Shown here: piece after piece, positions 30,541 through 39,531 of the stretch
Numbering within the stretch: the first letter of the stretch is position 1
Layout: each line of letters starts with the position of its first letter
Source: Lysobacter sp. FW306-1B-D06B
GTDB lineage: Bacteria; Pseudomonadota; Gammaproteobacteria; Xanthomonadales; Xanthomonadaceae
Assembly: GCF_038446665.1 (NCBI RefSeq)
Contig: NZ_CP151802.1
Span: 3,038,001 to 3,102,000 of the forward strand
Length of the DNA stretch: 64,000 nt
Reading direction: 5' to 3'
Notes under the pieces: model-generated
The model's database searches: none
Seen by the model: the letters and a program-made list of their open reading frames with translations, nothing else
What the model was told of the DNA's origin: nothing
Program-made: the position numbers and the translations under genes

Positions 30541-30954
30541 ATGAAAGTCGCCGACATCATGACCACCGACGTCTTCCTCACCGCGCCCAACCGCAGCATC
30601 CGCGAGGCCGCCGAGACCATGCACCGCATGGACGTGGGCAGCCTGCCGGTGGGCGACGGCGACCGGCTGGTCGGCATGGTCACCGACCGCGACATCACCA
30701 TCCGCGCCGTGGCGCGGGGCATGGCCGCCGACACGCCCGTGCGCGACGTGATGACGCAAGACATCCGCTACTGCTTCGAGGATGAGGACGTGGACGATGT
30801 AGCGCGCAACATGGCCGACCTGAAAGTGCGTCGCCTGCCGGTGATCAACCGCGACAAGCGACTGGTCGGTTTCGTCTCGCTGGCGGACTTCGCCCACGGT
30901 GCCGATGACAGCGCCTCGGAGGAGTTGCTCAAGGGCGTTGCGACGCCGCATTGA
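30541..30954 (+). CDS. CBS-domain pair protein
   Basis: 137 residues, two CBS domains. CBS 1: VADIMTTDVFLTAPNRSIREA to GMVTDRDITIRAV. CBS 2: VRDVMTQDIRYCFEDEDVDDV to GFVSLADFAHG. Such stand-alone pairs bind adenine nucleotides or act in stress responses. The ligand is unknown. Confidence 0.9.
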   Translation: MKVADIMTTDVFLTAPNRSIREAAETMHRMDVGSLPVGDGDRLVGMVTDRDITIRAVARGMAADTPVRDVMTQDIRYCFEDEDVDDVARNMADLKVRRLPVINRDKRLVGFVSLADFAHGADDSASEELLKGVATPH

Positions 30955-31034
30955 CGCAACGGCACGCCGTGCGCGGCCGCGCGTCGCGGCGCGCACCGCC
31001 GTGATCGGAACGCAGATCGGCCGCACCCATCGCC

Positions 31035-32342
31035 ATGCAGGAAAAACGCCTGCGCGTGCTGGTCACCGGCGCGACCGGACTGGTCGGCGCCGCCGTGGTC
31101 GAGGCCCTGCTTCGCCGCGGGCATGACGTGCTGCCCGCCACGCGGGACACGGCGCACGCGCTGCGCCGCTGGCCGGGTCGGCGAGCGATTGCGGCGGACT
31201 TCACCTTCGACGTGGAGCCCGCGGCGTGGTTGCCGCGCCTGGTGGGCGTGGACGCGGTCGTCAACGCGGTCGGCATCTTCCGCGAGCACGGCGGCGAAAC
31301 CTTCCGCTCGATGCACGAAACCGCGCCCAAGGCCCTGTTCGAAGCCTGCGCGATGGCGCGCGTGCGGCGCGTGGTGCAGATCTCCGCGCTGGGCGCCGAC
31401 CTGCGCGCCGAAACCGGCTTCCATCGCAGCAAGCGCGTGGCGGACCAGGCGTTGCTCGCATTGCCCCTGGAGGGCTGCGTGGTGCGGCCTTCGGTGGTGT
31501 TCGCGCCCGATGGTGCGAGCACGCAGTTGTTCCTGGGCTGGGCCAGCCTGCCGTGGCTGCCGCTGCCGGACGAAGGCGAGCAGCGCATCCAGCCGCTGCA
31601 TCTGGACGATCTGGCCGAGGCCGTGGCCGCGCTGGTCGAAGGCGACACCGTGCCGCACGTGCTCGACGCCGTCGGTCCCGCGGCGTTGAGCCTGCGCGCC
31701 TACCTGGGCGCCTTGCGCGCGCAGCTCGGGCTTCCGGTCACACGGACCGTGCAAGTGCCCGGCCATTGGCTGAACAGCGGCGCGCGCCTGCTGCAACGCG
31801 GCGCGCGGCATGGATTCGCCACCGACACGCTGCGCATGCTCGCGCGATGGAACGCGGGCGACGCGGAGGCGATCACCGCATTGCTCGGCCGGCCGCCGCG
31901 CGATGTGACGCATTTCATCGCACCCGAACACGCACGCACGCTGCTCACCTTCGCGCGGCTCCACTGGCTGTTGCCGCTGCTGCGTCTGTCGATCGCGATC
32001 GTCTGGCTGGGCGCGGGGCTGGTGACACTGGGGCCGTACCCGATCGCCGATTCACTCGCACTGCTTCCACGCGAGGGGCTGCCGTCGGTGCTGGCGCGCG
32101 GCGCGCTGCACACGGTTGCGGCGGTGGACATCCTGCTCGGCCTGTCGATGCTGTGGCCACCGCCGCGCTGGCTGCTGAAGTTGCAGGCCGCGGTCATCGT
32201 GGCTTACACCGTCGTCCTCGGCATCGCCGTGCCGGCGCTATGGCTGCACCCGCTGGCGCCTTTGCTGAAGAACCTTCCCATCCTCGCCGGCCTGGCACTC
32301 CTGCACGAACTGCACGACCGCGATCTGCGCGCCACGCGTTGA
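31035..32342 (+). CDS. SDR-family oxidoreductase fused to a DoxX-like membrane domain
   Basis: 435 residues. The N-terminal NAD(P)-binding domain has VLVTGATGLVGAAVVEALLRRGH (residues 8-30), AVVNAVGIFRE and QISALGA, like NmrA/NDUFA9-type SDRs. A spacer of about 120 residues leads to four hydrophobic segments near the C-terminus (LLRLSIAIVWLGAGLVTLG, ALHTVAAVDILLGLSMLW, LQAAVIVAYTVVLGIAVPAL and a last one), which fit a DoxX-like domain. The substrate is unknown. Confidence 0.85.
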   Translation: MQEKRLRVLVTGATGLVGAAVVEALLRRGHDVLPATRDTAHALRRWPGRRAIAADFTFDVEPAAWLPRLVGVDAVVNAVGIFREHGGETFRSMHETAPKALFEACAMARVRRVVQISALGADLRAETGFHRSKRVADQALLALPLEGCVVRPSVVFAPDGASTQLFLGWASLPWLPLPDEGEQRIQPLHLDDLAEAVAALVEGDTVPHVLDAVGPAALSLRAYLGALRAQLGLPVTRTVQVPGHWLNSGARLLQRGARHGFATDTLRMLARWNAGDAEAITALLGRPPRDVTHFIAPEHARTLLTFARLHWLLPLLRLSIAIVWLGAGLVTLGPYPIADSLALLPREGLPSVLARGALHTVAAVDILLGLSMLWPPPRWLLKLQAAVIVAYTVVLGIAVPALWLHPLAPLLKNLPILAGLALLHELHDRDLRATR

Positions 32343-32432
32343 TTCCACAGCGTCATCACGCGGGATCGGCCGAGGGCGTCCCTGCCCTCGCCTTCCCTCC
32401 CCTTCAACCGTCGTGCTTCAACGAACCGCGCA

Positions 32433-32792
32433 TCAGCGGATCATGGCAAAGCCGAAACGCGGTTCCGGGTCCATCCCGCGCGGCGCGTTGCGCTCGGACA
32501 GGCGCGTCCACGCCGCCATCGCCACGGGCAAGGCCTCGTCCCAGTCCAGGCGCGAGGATCCGCGCACCCGTGCATAACTCAGCTGCAGGCTGTCGGCCAT
32601 CTCGTCGAAATCCTGGCCGTGCCCGCGCAGGTACGCGTCCAGCCCAAGCTTCAGCGCCGGAAGATAGTCCTCGCCGCGAAAGCGCGGCACGTAGTTGCGG
32701 TAGTGACGCATCCAGTGCGCGATCTCCTCGTCCATGTCCACCGCTTCCACCACCGTGGAATGTTCCCCGTAATGCAGCCTCGCGTTCATCAT
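32433..32792 (-). CDS. Hypothetical protein
   Basis: 119 residues, AGGGAGA just before a double ATG. It is soluble and rather acidic at the N-terminus (EAVDMDEEIAHWMRHYRNYVP), with LKLGLDAYLRGHGQDFDEMAD and SRLDWDEALPVAMAAWTRLSERN. Two to four helices are likely. I do not recognise a family. The 299 bp to the next gene (32793-33091) is a divergent promoter region in which I could not define a site. Confidence 0.65.
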   Translation of the reverse strand: MMNARLHYGEHSTVVEAVDMDEEIAHWMRHYRNYVPRFRGEDYLPALKLGLDAYLRGHGQDFDEMADSLQLSYARVRGSSRLDWDEALPVAMAAWTRLSERNAPRGMDPEPRFGFAMIR

Positions 32793-33091
32793 TTCTCTCC
32801 CTGCCGGTCATGTCTGTGCGTCGAAGGCGTGTCCGCTGCGACAAATCGGGCGCGGACATCAAAGCGATAGCAACTCCTGTGCCAAGGTGCCGGCGGTGTC
32901 GCAGCAGCGCGAAGGCGTCGTGAAAGATCTGCGCACGATCGCGCATGGCGAACATCGCGCACGTGCGCATGCGCCACGATTGCGTGAAGGCTTCGATGCC
33001 GAACCGGAAGATGTTTCCTTCATCGCGGAAGGTTCTTCAAAGCGCTTTCACTGCGTGCGGCATAGGCTGCGTTCCTCGGAGGGAGAGAGCC

Positions 33092-34411
33092 GTGCCTGCA
33101 TCCTTGTTGATCGTCGACGACGATCTCGACTTCACTGCATCCGCCGCGGATTTCGCGCGCACGCGGGGCTTCCAGCCCTACGTGGCGCATTCGCTGGAGC
33201 AGTCCCGCCAATTCGGCCACCTGCCACCGCTCGACCTGCTCCTGCTGGATCTGGAACTGCCCGACGGCAACGGCATGGATCTGCTGGACGATCCCGCCGT
33301 TCCTGAACACGATCACGCCGTGATCGTCACCGGGCAACCTTCGGTGGAGTCGGCGATACAGGCGGTTTCTCGCCCGGTCTATGACTATCTGCTCAAGCCG
33401 TTGTGTGCGCAGCAGTTCGACGCCCTGCTCATGCAGGCGGCTGCGCATGCGCGCACGCGCGGGACGACGTCGCGCTACGGCATGGTGGGCGAGTGCGAGG
33501 CGATGCGGCGCGTGATGGCCGACATCGAACACGTGGCGCCTTCGGACGCGTCGGTGCTGGTCGGCGGTGAGAGCGGCACGGGCAAGGAGCTGGTCGCGCG
33601 TGCGATCCACGAACGCAGCGGCCGTCGCGGGCCGTTCGTCGCGGTGAATGCGGGCGCGATTGCGCCGGACCTGCTGGCCAGTCATCTGTTCGGCCACGAG
33701 CGCGGCAGTTTCACCGGCGCGAACAACCGGCATGCCGGCTATTTCGAGCAGGCGCATGGCGGCACGCTGTTCCTGGACGAGATCACCGAGATGCCGCCGG
33801 CCCTGCAGGTCTACCTGCTGCGCGTGCTCGAAAGCGGCTCGCTCACGCGCGTGGGCGGCAGCGAGAGCCTGCCGATCGACGTGCGCGTCGTCGCGGCCAC
33901 CAACCGCGATCCGCACGCCGCGCTCAATGTAGGCGCGTTGCGCGAGGATCTGTACTACCGCCTGGCCGACTTCACCCTCATGCTGCCGCCACTGCGCGAA
34001 CGCGGCGACGACGCGCTGCTGCTGGCGCGGCATTTCCTCGCCGGGTTCAACGCCCGTCACGCTGCGCAGAAGCGTTTCGCCGAGGGCACCGAGCGCACGC
34101 TGCTGCGACACGGCTGGCCGGGCAATGTGCGCGAGTTGCGCAGCGCGGTGCAGCGCGCGTTCCTGTGCAGCGACGACGGTGTGGTCCGGGTTCGTCCGCT
34201 GTCGCGACGCGCACAGGCATCGCAGGCCGACCCGGATGCGGTCGTGTTCAACGTCGGCATGAGCTACGCGCAGATCGAACGCGACATGCTCAACCGCACC
34301 CTCGCCCACTTCGACAACGACCGCACGCGCACGGCGCAGGCGCTCGGCGTGAGCGTGCGCACCATCCACAACCAGCTGGCGCGTCTGCGCGGCCGGGACA
34401 GCGGATCGTGA
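33092..34411 (+). CDS. Sigma-54-dependent response regulator (NtrC family)
   Basis: 439 residues from a GTG with a strong GGAGGGAG just upstream. Receiver domain: LLIVDDDLDF with the acidic pocket, phospho-Asp in LLLLDLELPDG and DYLLKPL. AAA+ domain: Walker A GGESGTGKE, the sigma-54 loop ERGSFTGAN (GAFTGA with one change), Walker B GGTLFLDEI and the HGWPGNVREL sensor region. Fis-type HTH: NDRTRTAQALGVSVRTIHNQL. The kinase partner is not obvious; the overlapping next gene is a candidate. Confidence 0.93.
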   Translation: MPASLLIVDDDLDFTASAADFARTRGFQPYVAHSLEQSRQFGHLPPLDLLLLDLELPDGNGMDLLDDPAVPEHDHAVIVTGQPSVESAIQAVSRPVYDYLLKPLCAQQFDALLMQAAAHARTRGTTSRYGMVGECEAMRRVMADIEHVAPSDASVLVGGESGTGKELVARAIHERSGRRGPFVAVNAGAIAPDLLASHLFGHERGSFTGANNRHAGYFEQAHGGTLFLDEITEMPPALQVYLLRVLESGSLTRVGGSESLPIDVRVVAATNRDPHAALNVGALREDLYYRLADFTLMLPPLRERGDDALLLARHFLAGFNARHAAQKRFAEGTERTLLRHGWPGNVRELRSAVQRAFLCSDDGVVRVRPLSRRAQASQADPDAVVFNVGMSYAQIERDMLNRTLAHFDNDRTRTAQALGVSVRTIHNQLARLRGRDSGS

Positions 34412-34626
34412 GCCTTGCGACGTTCGACGAGGATGCGGCGCGGCGTTGGCGTCACGGCCTTCGCAACGAACTGAACGTCATCACGATGGCGACCTCGACC
34501 GCGATCGCACTCATCGATCACGGCGCCAGCCTGGAACGCGTGCGCGAACACCTCGCGCGCGCGGAAGCGGCGTGCCGCCGCTGTCGCGACCTGGTCACCG
34601 AGCAGGACGCTCCCAGTGCCGAGTAA
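34408..34626 (+). CDS. 72-residue protein resembling an isolated histidine-kinase DHp hairpin
   Basis: 72 residues, GTG start overlapping the regulator's TGA (GTGA). RRWRHGLRNELNVITMATST (residues 12-31) has the look of a HisKA H-box, with His16 followed by LRNELN. A second helix, ERVREHLARAEAACRRCRDLV, completes a two-helix hairpin. No ATPase domain exists. It may be a phosphotransfer protein or an inhibitor for the coupled regulator; this is inference. Confidence 0.65.
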   Translation: MSLATFDEDAARRWRHGLRNELNVITMATSTAIALIDHGASLERVREHLARAEAACRRCRDLVTEQDAPSAE

Positions 34627-34640
34627 TCACACGCACGATG

Positions 34641-34663
34641 CCCCTCTCCGCTAAGGAGAGGGG
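34641..34663. terminator. Perfect 9-bp hairpin between converging genes
   Basis: CCCCTCTCC, loop, GGAGAGGGG at 34641-34649 and 34655-34663, between the DHp-like gene and the BON-domain gene. There is no T-run; same core as at 19775. Confidence 0.55.
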
Positions 34664-34676
34664 CGATCTTCAAACG

Positions 34677-35816
34677 TCAGTGCGACGACGTGCCCGGCGT
34701 GTCGCCGGGGCGCGTGGACGAGGCGGTCGACGATCCCGCCTGTCGTGAACGACCGGACGACGCGGTGGACTCGCTCGAGCGCGACTCGCCCGTCGAGCGC
34801 GCGGCCTGCACCTGGATGCGGTTGTCGACCTGCTTCACGCCGCTGCTGGCATCGGCGAGGTCTTCGGCACGGTGTTTCATCCAGCGCTCGGCCACGGTTC
34901 CTTCGAGCGTGATCACGCCGCCGACGCAACGCACGGTGATGTCGCTGGCGTCCAGATAATCGTCTTCGGTGAGGCGCTCGTGGATGTCCTCGAGCAGGCG
35001 TTCGTCCGAACGCGTGTAGGACTTCGGTCCCAGGCCGCGATAGCTGCGCCGGCCCTCGCGCTGCGACGAACCCGGGTAGTCACTGCGCGTCTGCGCACGC
35101 GAGGCGTATCCGGTGGCGTAGCCACTGGCGCCGTAGCGGTTGTCGTAGGCCTGCTCGTCCGCGTAGCCGGAGGAGAGCCCATAGCCTTCACCGTAGCCGC
35201 GTTCCCAATGGCGGGTGCCGGTACTGCGGCCCGCTTCGCCGCCTTCGTAGCCGCGGAACTCGCGACCGCTGCCGTAGCCATGCGTGCCCTGGCTGTGTTC
35301 GCCCTGGCCGTGGGCCTGCGTGCCGTAGCCCTGCAGGTTGCTGTAGTCCTGGCCGCTCTGGCGCGTGCGCCCCAGGCTGCCGTATCCGTCGTAATCCTGC
35401 GAGGCGCTGCCAGCGTAATCGCGCCCGTAGGCGTATTCGCCGCGGCTGCGATCGCCGAATCCGCCGTATTCACGCCCGCGCGAACGGGACGAACCGTAGC
35501 GTTCGTCCTCGCGTCCCTGCGCGCCATAACTGCTCTGCTCACCCCAGCGCTGCGCCTCGCGGCGGCCTTGCGCCCACTCCTGCTCGTCGCGCCCCAGGTT
35601 CTCGTCCTGACGGCCCATGCGACCGGCCTGGGCGGTGTCGTAATCGCCGGCATAGTGGCCTTGCGTACGACCGTGACGGGCCTCGTCCCACTCCTCGCCT
35701 GCGCCCCAGCGGCGCACGCCGGGTTGCCCGTAGTCGGAGCGCGTGCCGTACTCGGCTTCCTTCTGACGTTGTCGCTGCCGCTCTTCGTTGCGCCTGGACA
35801 CATCGCGTTCGTTCAT
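34677..35816 (-). CDS. BON-domain protein with long Gly/Tyr/Arg/Ser-rich region
   Basis: 379 residues from the ATG at 35816 with AAGGAGAG before it. Residues 1-270 are low complexity, rich in G, Y, R, S, E and Q with many GYG and RGREYGGFGDRSRGEYAYG-like stretches. A BON domain follows (DERLLEDIHERLTEDDYLDASD, then CVGGVITLEGTVAERWMKHRAEDLA). The tail is Ser/Arg-rich and disordered. A second, in-frame GTG at 35933, with an even stronger ACAGGAGG, would add 39 residues; both may be used. A stress-protection role is only a guess. Confidence 0.8.
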   Translation of the reverse strand: MNERDVSRRNEERQRQRQKEAEYGTRSDYGQPGVRRWGAGEEWDEARHGRTQGHYAGDYDTAQAGRMGRQDENLGRDEQEWAQGRREAQRWGEQSSYGAQGREDERYGSSRSRGREYGGFGDRSRGEYAYGRDYAGSASQDYDGYGSLGRTRQSGQDYSNLQGYGTQAHGQGEHSQGTHGYGSGREFRGYEGGEAGRSTGTRHWERGYGEGYGLSSGYADEQAYDNRYGASGYATGYASRAQTRSDYPGSSQREGRRSYRGLGPKSYTRSDERLLEDIHERLTEDDYLDASDITVRCVGGVITLEGTVAERWMKHRAEDLADASSGVKQVDNRIQVQAARSTGESRSSESTASSGRSRQAGSSTASSTRPGDTPGTSSH

Positions 35817-36217
35817 CGTTTCTCTCCTTCCACTGAACCAGGCGCGCCCCGTTTCCAGGGCGCGCGCGCCAAGCCGCAACGCGTCCTGCGCGACGGCCTT
35901 CAACTCACCGGTTCCCGATCGCTCATCAGGCACTGGACTGTCCTCCTGTGTGAAGGTGCATGTCGCACCGCGCGCATCGCACGCAGCAAGACTGTGCCGC
36001 GTGGCATGTAAAAACGATGCGGACAACCATTCAGGCGCGACGCGCGTGACGACGAGAACTTCGAAGATCGCCCAGATACTCCGCAAGAGGCGTGCCACGC
36101 CGCGAGCGCGCCGTCGCGGCTTCGCGCGTGAAATGGCGCGGAAAATTTTCCGTTCGTGAAATTGTTTCCGTTGCCGATGGCGCATTGAATGCGCGCACCG
36201 ATCTGCGCTGACGCGCG
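35817..36217. other. 401-bp region without a clear separate gene
   Basis: It holds the possible N-terminal extension of the BON protein (GTG at 35933) and, beyond it, the most AT-rich stretch nearby. A perfect 14-bp palindrome CGGAAAATTTTCCG lies at 36139-36152 and a related GGAAACAATTTCACG is close by. It may hold the promoter and an operator for the BON gene. No other frame looks real. Confidence 0.5.
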
Positions 36218-38005
36218 TTACGGCTTCACGCTGCCGTTGTCTTCCTGCAACTTCGGCTTGAACGGAATGTCCGGCGGCGGGCGCGCACCGGCGGGCTGGT
36301 CGTTGAGGTTGGGATCGCTGAGGCCGCAACCGCCGCCCAGGCCGAGCATCGACACCACGCACTCGATGCGCTTGTTGGTGCCCGGGATGGGGATGGTGAC
36401 CTTCTGGATGCCCTTGCGCACCCATTCGGCCAGCAGGGTTTCGTTCGGCACCCAGTACTTCTCGAACGAGGTCGGTTCGAAATCGGTCGGCTTGCGCTTG
36501 AGCCAGGTACCGGCGCGGTCGAGATCGCGGATCTCCTGGGTGATCGCGCCGGGCGGTGCCGGAGGCGCTGCGGAACCGGTCGCTTCCGGTACGCGCAGGC
36601 TGCCGTCGGCGTTGTAGAGGCCGGGCGTGACACCCCGCTGGCCGCCGGGGACGTTGCGCGTGCTCGCGCCCCAGTCGTCACCGCGCTGCGGCGTGGACCA
36701 GGTGCCGGGCGAAGGCGTCGGGCGCGGCCCGGCGCCGGCGCTCGCCGGTTGCGTTCCCTGACCGGCCGCGGCGGGCGCGGTGCCGGACGGCGCCGCACTG
36801 CCGGCCGGCGCAGGCGTGGAGGCGGCCGCAGCCGTCGACGTGGAAGGCGACGTCGAAGGGGCTGCGGACGGCGCGGCCGAGGACGGTGCCGTCGTCGCGG
36901 CGGGCGCCGATGCGACCGGCGTCGGAGCCGCGGGTGCGGGCGTCGGCGGTGCGGGAATCTCGCGCGTGCGCACGGCCTGTTCGGTCGTGCGCACCTGCGG
37001 CGCGGGAACCGTCGGCTCAGGCAGCGCGCGCACCGGAACGCGCGGCAGCGGCGCGGGGATCTCGCGTACGGTCACTTCGCGCGTGCGCTGTTCGATCGTC
37101 GGCGCGGCGATTTCACGCGGTGCGATGTCGGGGCGCAGCGGCTGCACCGGCTCGGCCACTTCGGTGGTGCGCACGGTCGGCGTCGGCGCGCGCAGTTCGG
37201 GGGCGGTGAATGTCGGCTCCGGCGGACGGCGTCGCGTCGGCGGCAGCACGAACACCTGCGGCGCGTCCGGCACGGGTTCGCTCACGGTGACGGCTTGTTC
37301 GACCGGCGGCGTCGGTGGCGGCAGTCGCGGTTCGGGCACTTCGCGCTGCGCGACTTCCGGCAGCGGCGCGTCGATCGCGGGCGCCGGCGGCGTAGGCACC
37401 GACGGTGCCGGCGGCGGCTGCGGCGCGGGCGGCTGTTCGGACGCTGCGGGTTGCGCGGGTGTCGGTGTCGGGGCTGGAGCCGGTGCCGGTGCCGGTGTGG
37501 CCTCGGCCTGCGGCGTGGGCTCGCTTGCGCCGCCGCCGGGCTCCTTCGGCGTGCCGGTGCCGATGTACTCGATCATCGTCACCTCCTCGCCCTGTGGCGG
37601 CGGTGCGCTGACGGCCATGAAGCGCAGGTACATCAGGTACAGCAGCAGCGCGCTGACGATCACGTGCCACAGCACGGTGAAGATCGAGGCGAACCAGTGC
37701 GTGCGGCGGTCGTACTTGTCCCAGCGATCCGATGCGTGCGGCCAGTCCTGCCGCATCAGCGCACTGAACGCCTGCCAGCGCGTCAGCTCACCCAGTCGCC
37801 TGGGGCGCGACGTGAGCGGTCGTTGCAGGAATACGGCGATGATCGCGTCGGACGTCGCGCCGCGCACCGCGCCGACGCGTTCGCGCATGCTGTCGAACCA
37901 CGCCTGCCAGCCGGGCGGGAACTCACCGGCCTTGCGGCGCAGATGCGGCGAAACGAGCTGCAGCCTTCGCTGCAGTGCGTGGATGAGGTCGGCGGCGGAG
38001 AACAT
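36218..38005 (-). CDS. Proline/alanine-rich 'transmembrane repetitive protein'
   Basis: 595 residues. The N-terminus (1-105) is soluble and helical, one membrane segment lies at about 108-130 (TVLWHVIVSALLLYLMYL), then about 330 residues rich in P, A, T and E with PAPAPAPTPTPAQPA-like runs. The C-terminal globular part has TWLKRKPTDFEPTSFEKYWVP, VTIPIPGTNKRIECVVSMLG and a Cys pair. Xanthomonads carry similar proteins beside nfuA. A periplasm-spanning, TonB-like linker is likely from the composition; the function is unknown. Confidence 0.8.
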   Translation of the reverse strand: MFSAADLIHALQRRLQLVSPHLRRKAGEFPPGWQAWFDSMRERVGAVRGATSDAIIAVFLQRPLTSRPRRLGELTRWQAFSALMRQDWPHASDRWDKYDRRTHWFASIFTVLWHVIVSALLLYLMYLRFMAVSAPPPQGEEVTMIEYIGTGTPKEPGGGASEPTPQAEATPAPAPAPAPTPTPAQPAASEQPPAPQPPPAPSVPTPPAPAIDAPLPEVAQREVPEPRLPPPTPPVEQAVTVSEPVPDAPQVFVLPPTRRRPPEPTFTAPELRAPTPTVRTTEVAEPVQPLRPDIAPREIAAPTIEQRTREVTVREIPAPLPRVPVRALPEPTVPAPQVRTTEQAVRTREIPAPPTPAPAAPTPVASAPAATTAPSSAAPSAAPSTSPSTSTAAAASTPAPAGSAAPSGTAPAAAGQGTQPASAGAGPRPTPSPGTWSTPQRGDDWGASTRNVPGGQRGVTPGLYNADGSLRVPEATGSAAPPAPPGAITQEIRDLDRAGTWLKRKPTDFEPTSFEKYWVPNETLLAEWVRKGIQKVTIPIPGTNKRIECVVSMLGLGGGCGLSDPNLNDQPAGARPPPDIPFKPKLQEDNGSVKP

Positions 38006-38024
38006 CTACGTCGCCGGGTCCGGC

Positions 38025-38621
38025 TCAGGCCGCGCTGTCGCGGCGGATGTAAGGTGCGTCGCCGGTTTCGTGGTCGGTGGCGTCGCGCACCGCGGTCACA
38101 CCGGGCACCTTGCTCAACAGCGTCTTCTCGATGCCCTGCTTGAGCGTCACGTCCGCCATGCCGCAACCGTGGCAGCCGCCACCGAAGCGCAGCACCACGA
38201 CACCCTCGGCGGTGACTTCCTGCACCGAGACGTTGCCACGGTGAGAGGCCAGCTGCGGGTTGATCTCCTGCTCGACGATCCAGTGCACGCGCTCGACCAG
38301 CGAGGCCGAATCGGCCGGCGCCTCGCCCTTGATCTTGGGCGCGCGGATCTGCAACTGGCCGCCCGTGGCCTGGGTTTCGTAATCGATGTCCGCACCGTCG
38401 AGGTACTTCACGCTCGCGGCGTCGAGCCACATCGTGAAGCCTTCGCAGTCCACCGCCCACTCGTCGCCCTGCAGGTCGCCGGGTTCGGCGAACTCCAGGC
38501 GCACGTCGGCGCGCGGCGTACCGGCGTGCACCGCCGACAGACGAACGCCGAGGCCCGGCAGGGACTCGCGCTCGATCAGCTTGCGGAAGTGACGCTGGGC
38601 GGATTCGGAAATATTGATCAT
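38025..38621 (-). CDS. nfuA: Fe-S biogenesis protein NfuA
   Basis: 198 residues. The degenerate A-type N-domain (1-95) is followed by a NifU domain with the cluster-binding CxxC in [19 protein letters not shown] (near residue 150). It carries and delivers 4Fe-4S clusters. The next gene starts 19 bp downstream, so the two are probably co-transcribed. Confidence 0.94.
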   Translation of the reverse strand: MINISESAQRHFRKLIERESLPGLGVRLSAVHAGTPRADVRLEFAEPGDLQGDEWAVDCEGFTMWLDAASVKYLDGADIDYETQATGGQLQIRAPKIKGEAPADSASLVERVHWIVEQEINPQLASHRGNVSVQEVTAEGVVVLRFGGGCHGCGMADVTLKQGIEKTLLSKVPGVTAVRDATDHETGDAPYIRRDSAA

Positions 38622-38727
38622 GGGGCTATTCTAACGGGGTCCGCGCAGTCAGATGGCGCGCCCGTCACCCGCGATGCCCGACGATGCGTTCCATTCAGTC
38701 GGCATGCGCCGCAAGGAGCCCCACCCC

Positions 38728-39069
38728 GTGAACGACCTCATCCCCCTCGCCCAGGCCCACTGCGTCGCCCGGCGCGGCAGCGAGCACCGGCTCAGCGAAG
38801 CGCGCGTGCGCGAACTGCTGCCCGAAGTGCCCGGCTGGGAGGTCGTGGAGGACGGCCACGCGATCACCAAGACGTTCCGCTTCGCCAACTACCACGAGAC
38901 GATGGCCTTCGTGAACGCACTGGCCTTCATGGCCCATCGCGAAGACCACCACCCGGACCTGGGCGTGCACTACGACCGCTGCGTGGTGCGGTATTCGACG
39001 CACGACGTCGGCGGGTTGAGCGAGAACGACTTCATCTGCGCCGCCAAGGCCGAAGCCCTGGCCGCCTGA
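38728..39069 (+). CDS. phhB: Pterin-4a-carbinolamine dehydratase
   Basis: 113 residues from a GTG with AAGGAG upstream. It recycles the pterin cofactor of phenylalanine hydroxylase. Motif [27 protein letters not shown] carries the catalytic His residues, and [21 protein letters not shown] follows. phhA is not in the window. The family also includes pterin-related moonlighting proteins. Confidence 0.9.
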   Translation: MNDLIPLAQAHCVARRGSEHRLSEARVRELLPEVPGWEVVEDGHAITKTFRFANYHETMAFVNALAFMAHREDHHPDLGVHYDRCVVRYSTHDVGGLSENDFICAAKAEALAA

Positions 39070-39099
39070 CCGTCCACCGCCCCCGAGGCCGCCCCCGCC

Positions 39100-39522
39100 A
39101 TGGACCTGTCCCGCATCCGCATCGTGTTCGCCGCCGGTTTCGCCGTGTCCCTGCTGGCTGCGTGCCAGCAGCAGCCGCCACCGCCGCCGCGCGTACCGAG
39201 CACGGAGCTGCTCGCCGTCGACACGCCGCCGCCGGGCTATCCGGAAGAGGTGGCCTGCGACAACATCGGCGGCCAGGTGGTCCTGGCGATGACCGTCGGC
39301 GTGGACGGCAAGCCCAGCTCGGTCGAGGTCTTCCGCAGCAGCGGCAACGCCGCGCTGGACAAGGCCGCCGAGGAAGGCGTGCGCAACTGGACCTTCAAGC
39401 CCGCCACGCGCGGCGGGCAGGCCCAGCCTTCACGGCTGCAGGTGCCGGTGAACTTCAATCCGCCGCAGGAGCGCCCGCAGCGGTGCTACATGCTGGACGA
39501 ACAGCGCCGCCGCGGCGGTTGA
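39100..39522 (+). CDS. TonB C-terminal-domain lipoprotein
   Basis: 140 residues. The signal peptide RIVFAAGFAVSLLAAC ends in the lipobox LAAC, so it is lipid-anchored. A short Q/P-rich spacer precedes a TonB-like domain: PPPGYPEEV, then GGQVVLAMTVGVDGKPSSVEVFRSSGNAALDKAA spread over its core, then VRNWTFKPATR. It lacks a membrane-spanning N-anchor, so it is not a classical TonB. Role unknown. Confidence 0.85.
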   Translation: MDLSRIRIVFAAGFAVSLLAACQQQPPPPPRVPSTELLAVDTPPPGYPEEVACDNIGGQVVLAMTVGVDGKPSSVEVFRSSGNAALDKAAEEGVRNWTFKPATRGGQAQPSRLQVPVNFNPPQERPQRCYMLDEQRRRGG

Positions 39523-39531
39523 GCGCGGCGA

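Noticed and set aside
35901..35926. Eight-codon frame MSDREPVS inside the BON leader
   Set aside because: Too short, poorly spaced from the ribosome binding site, and overlapped by the longer frame.
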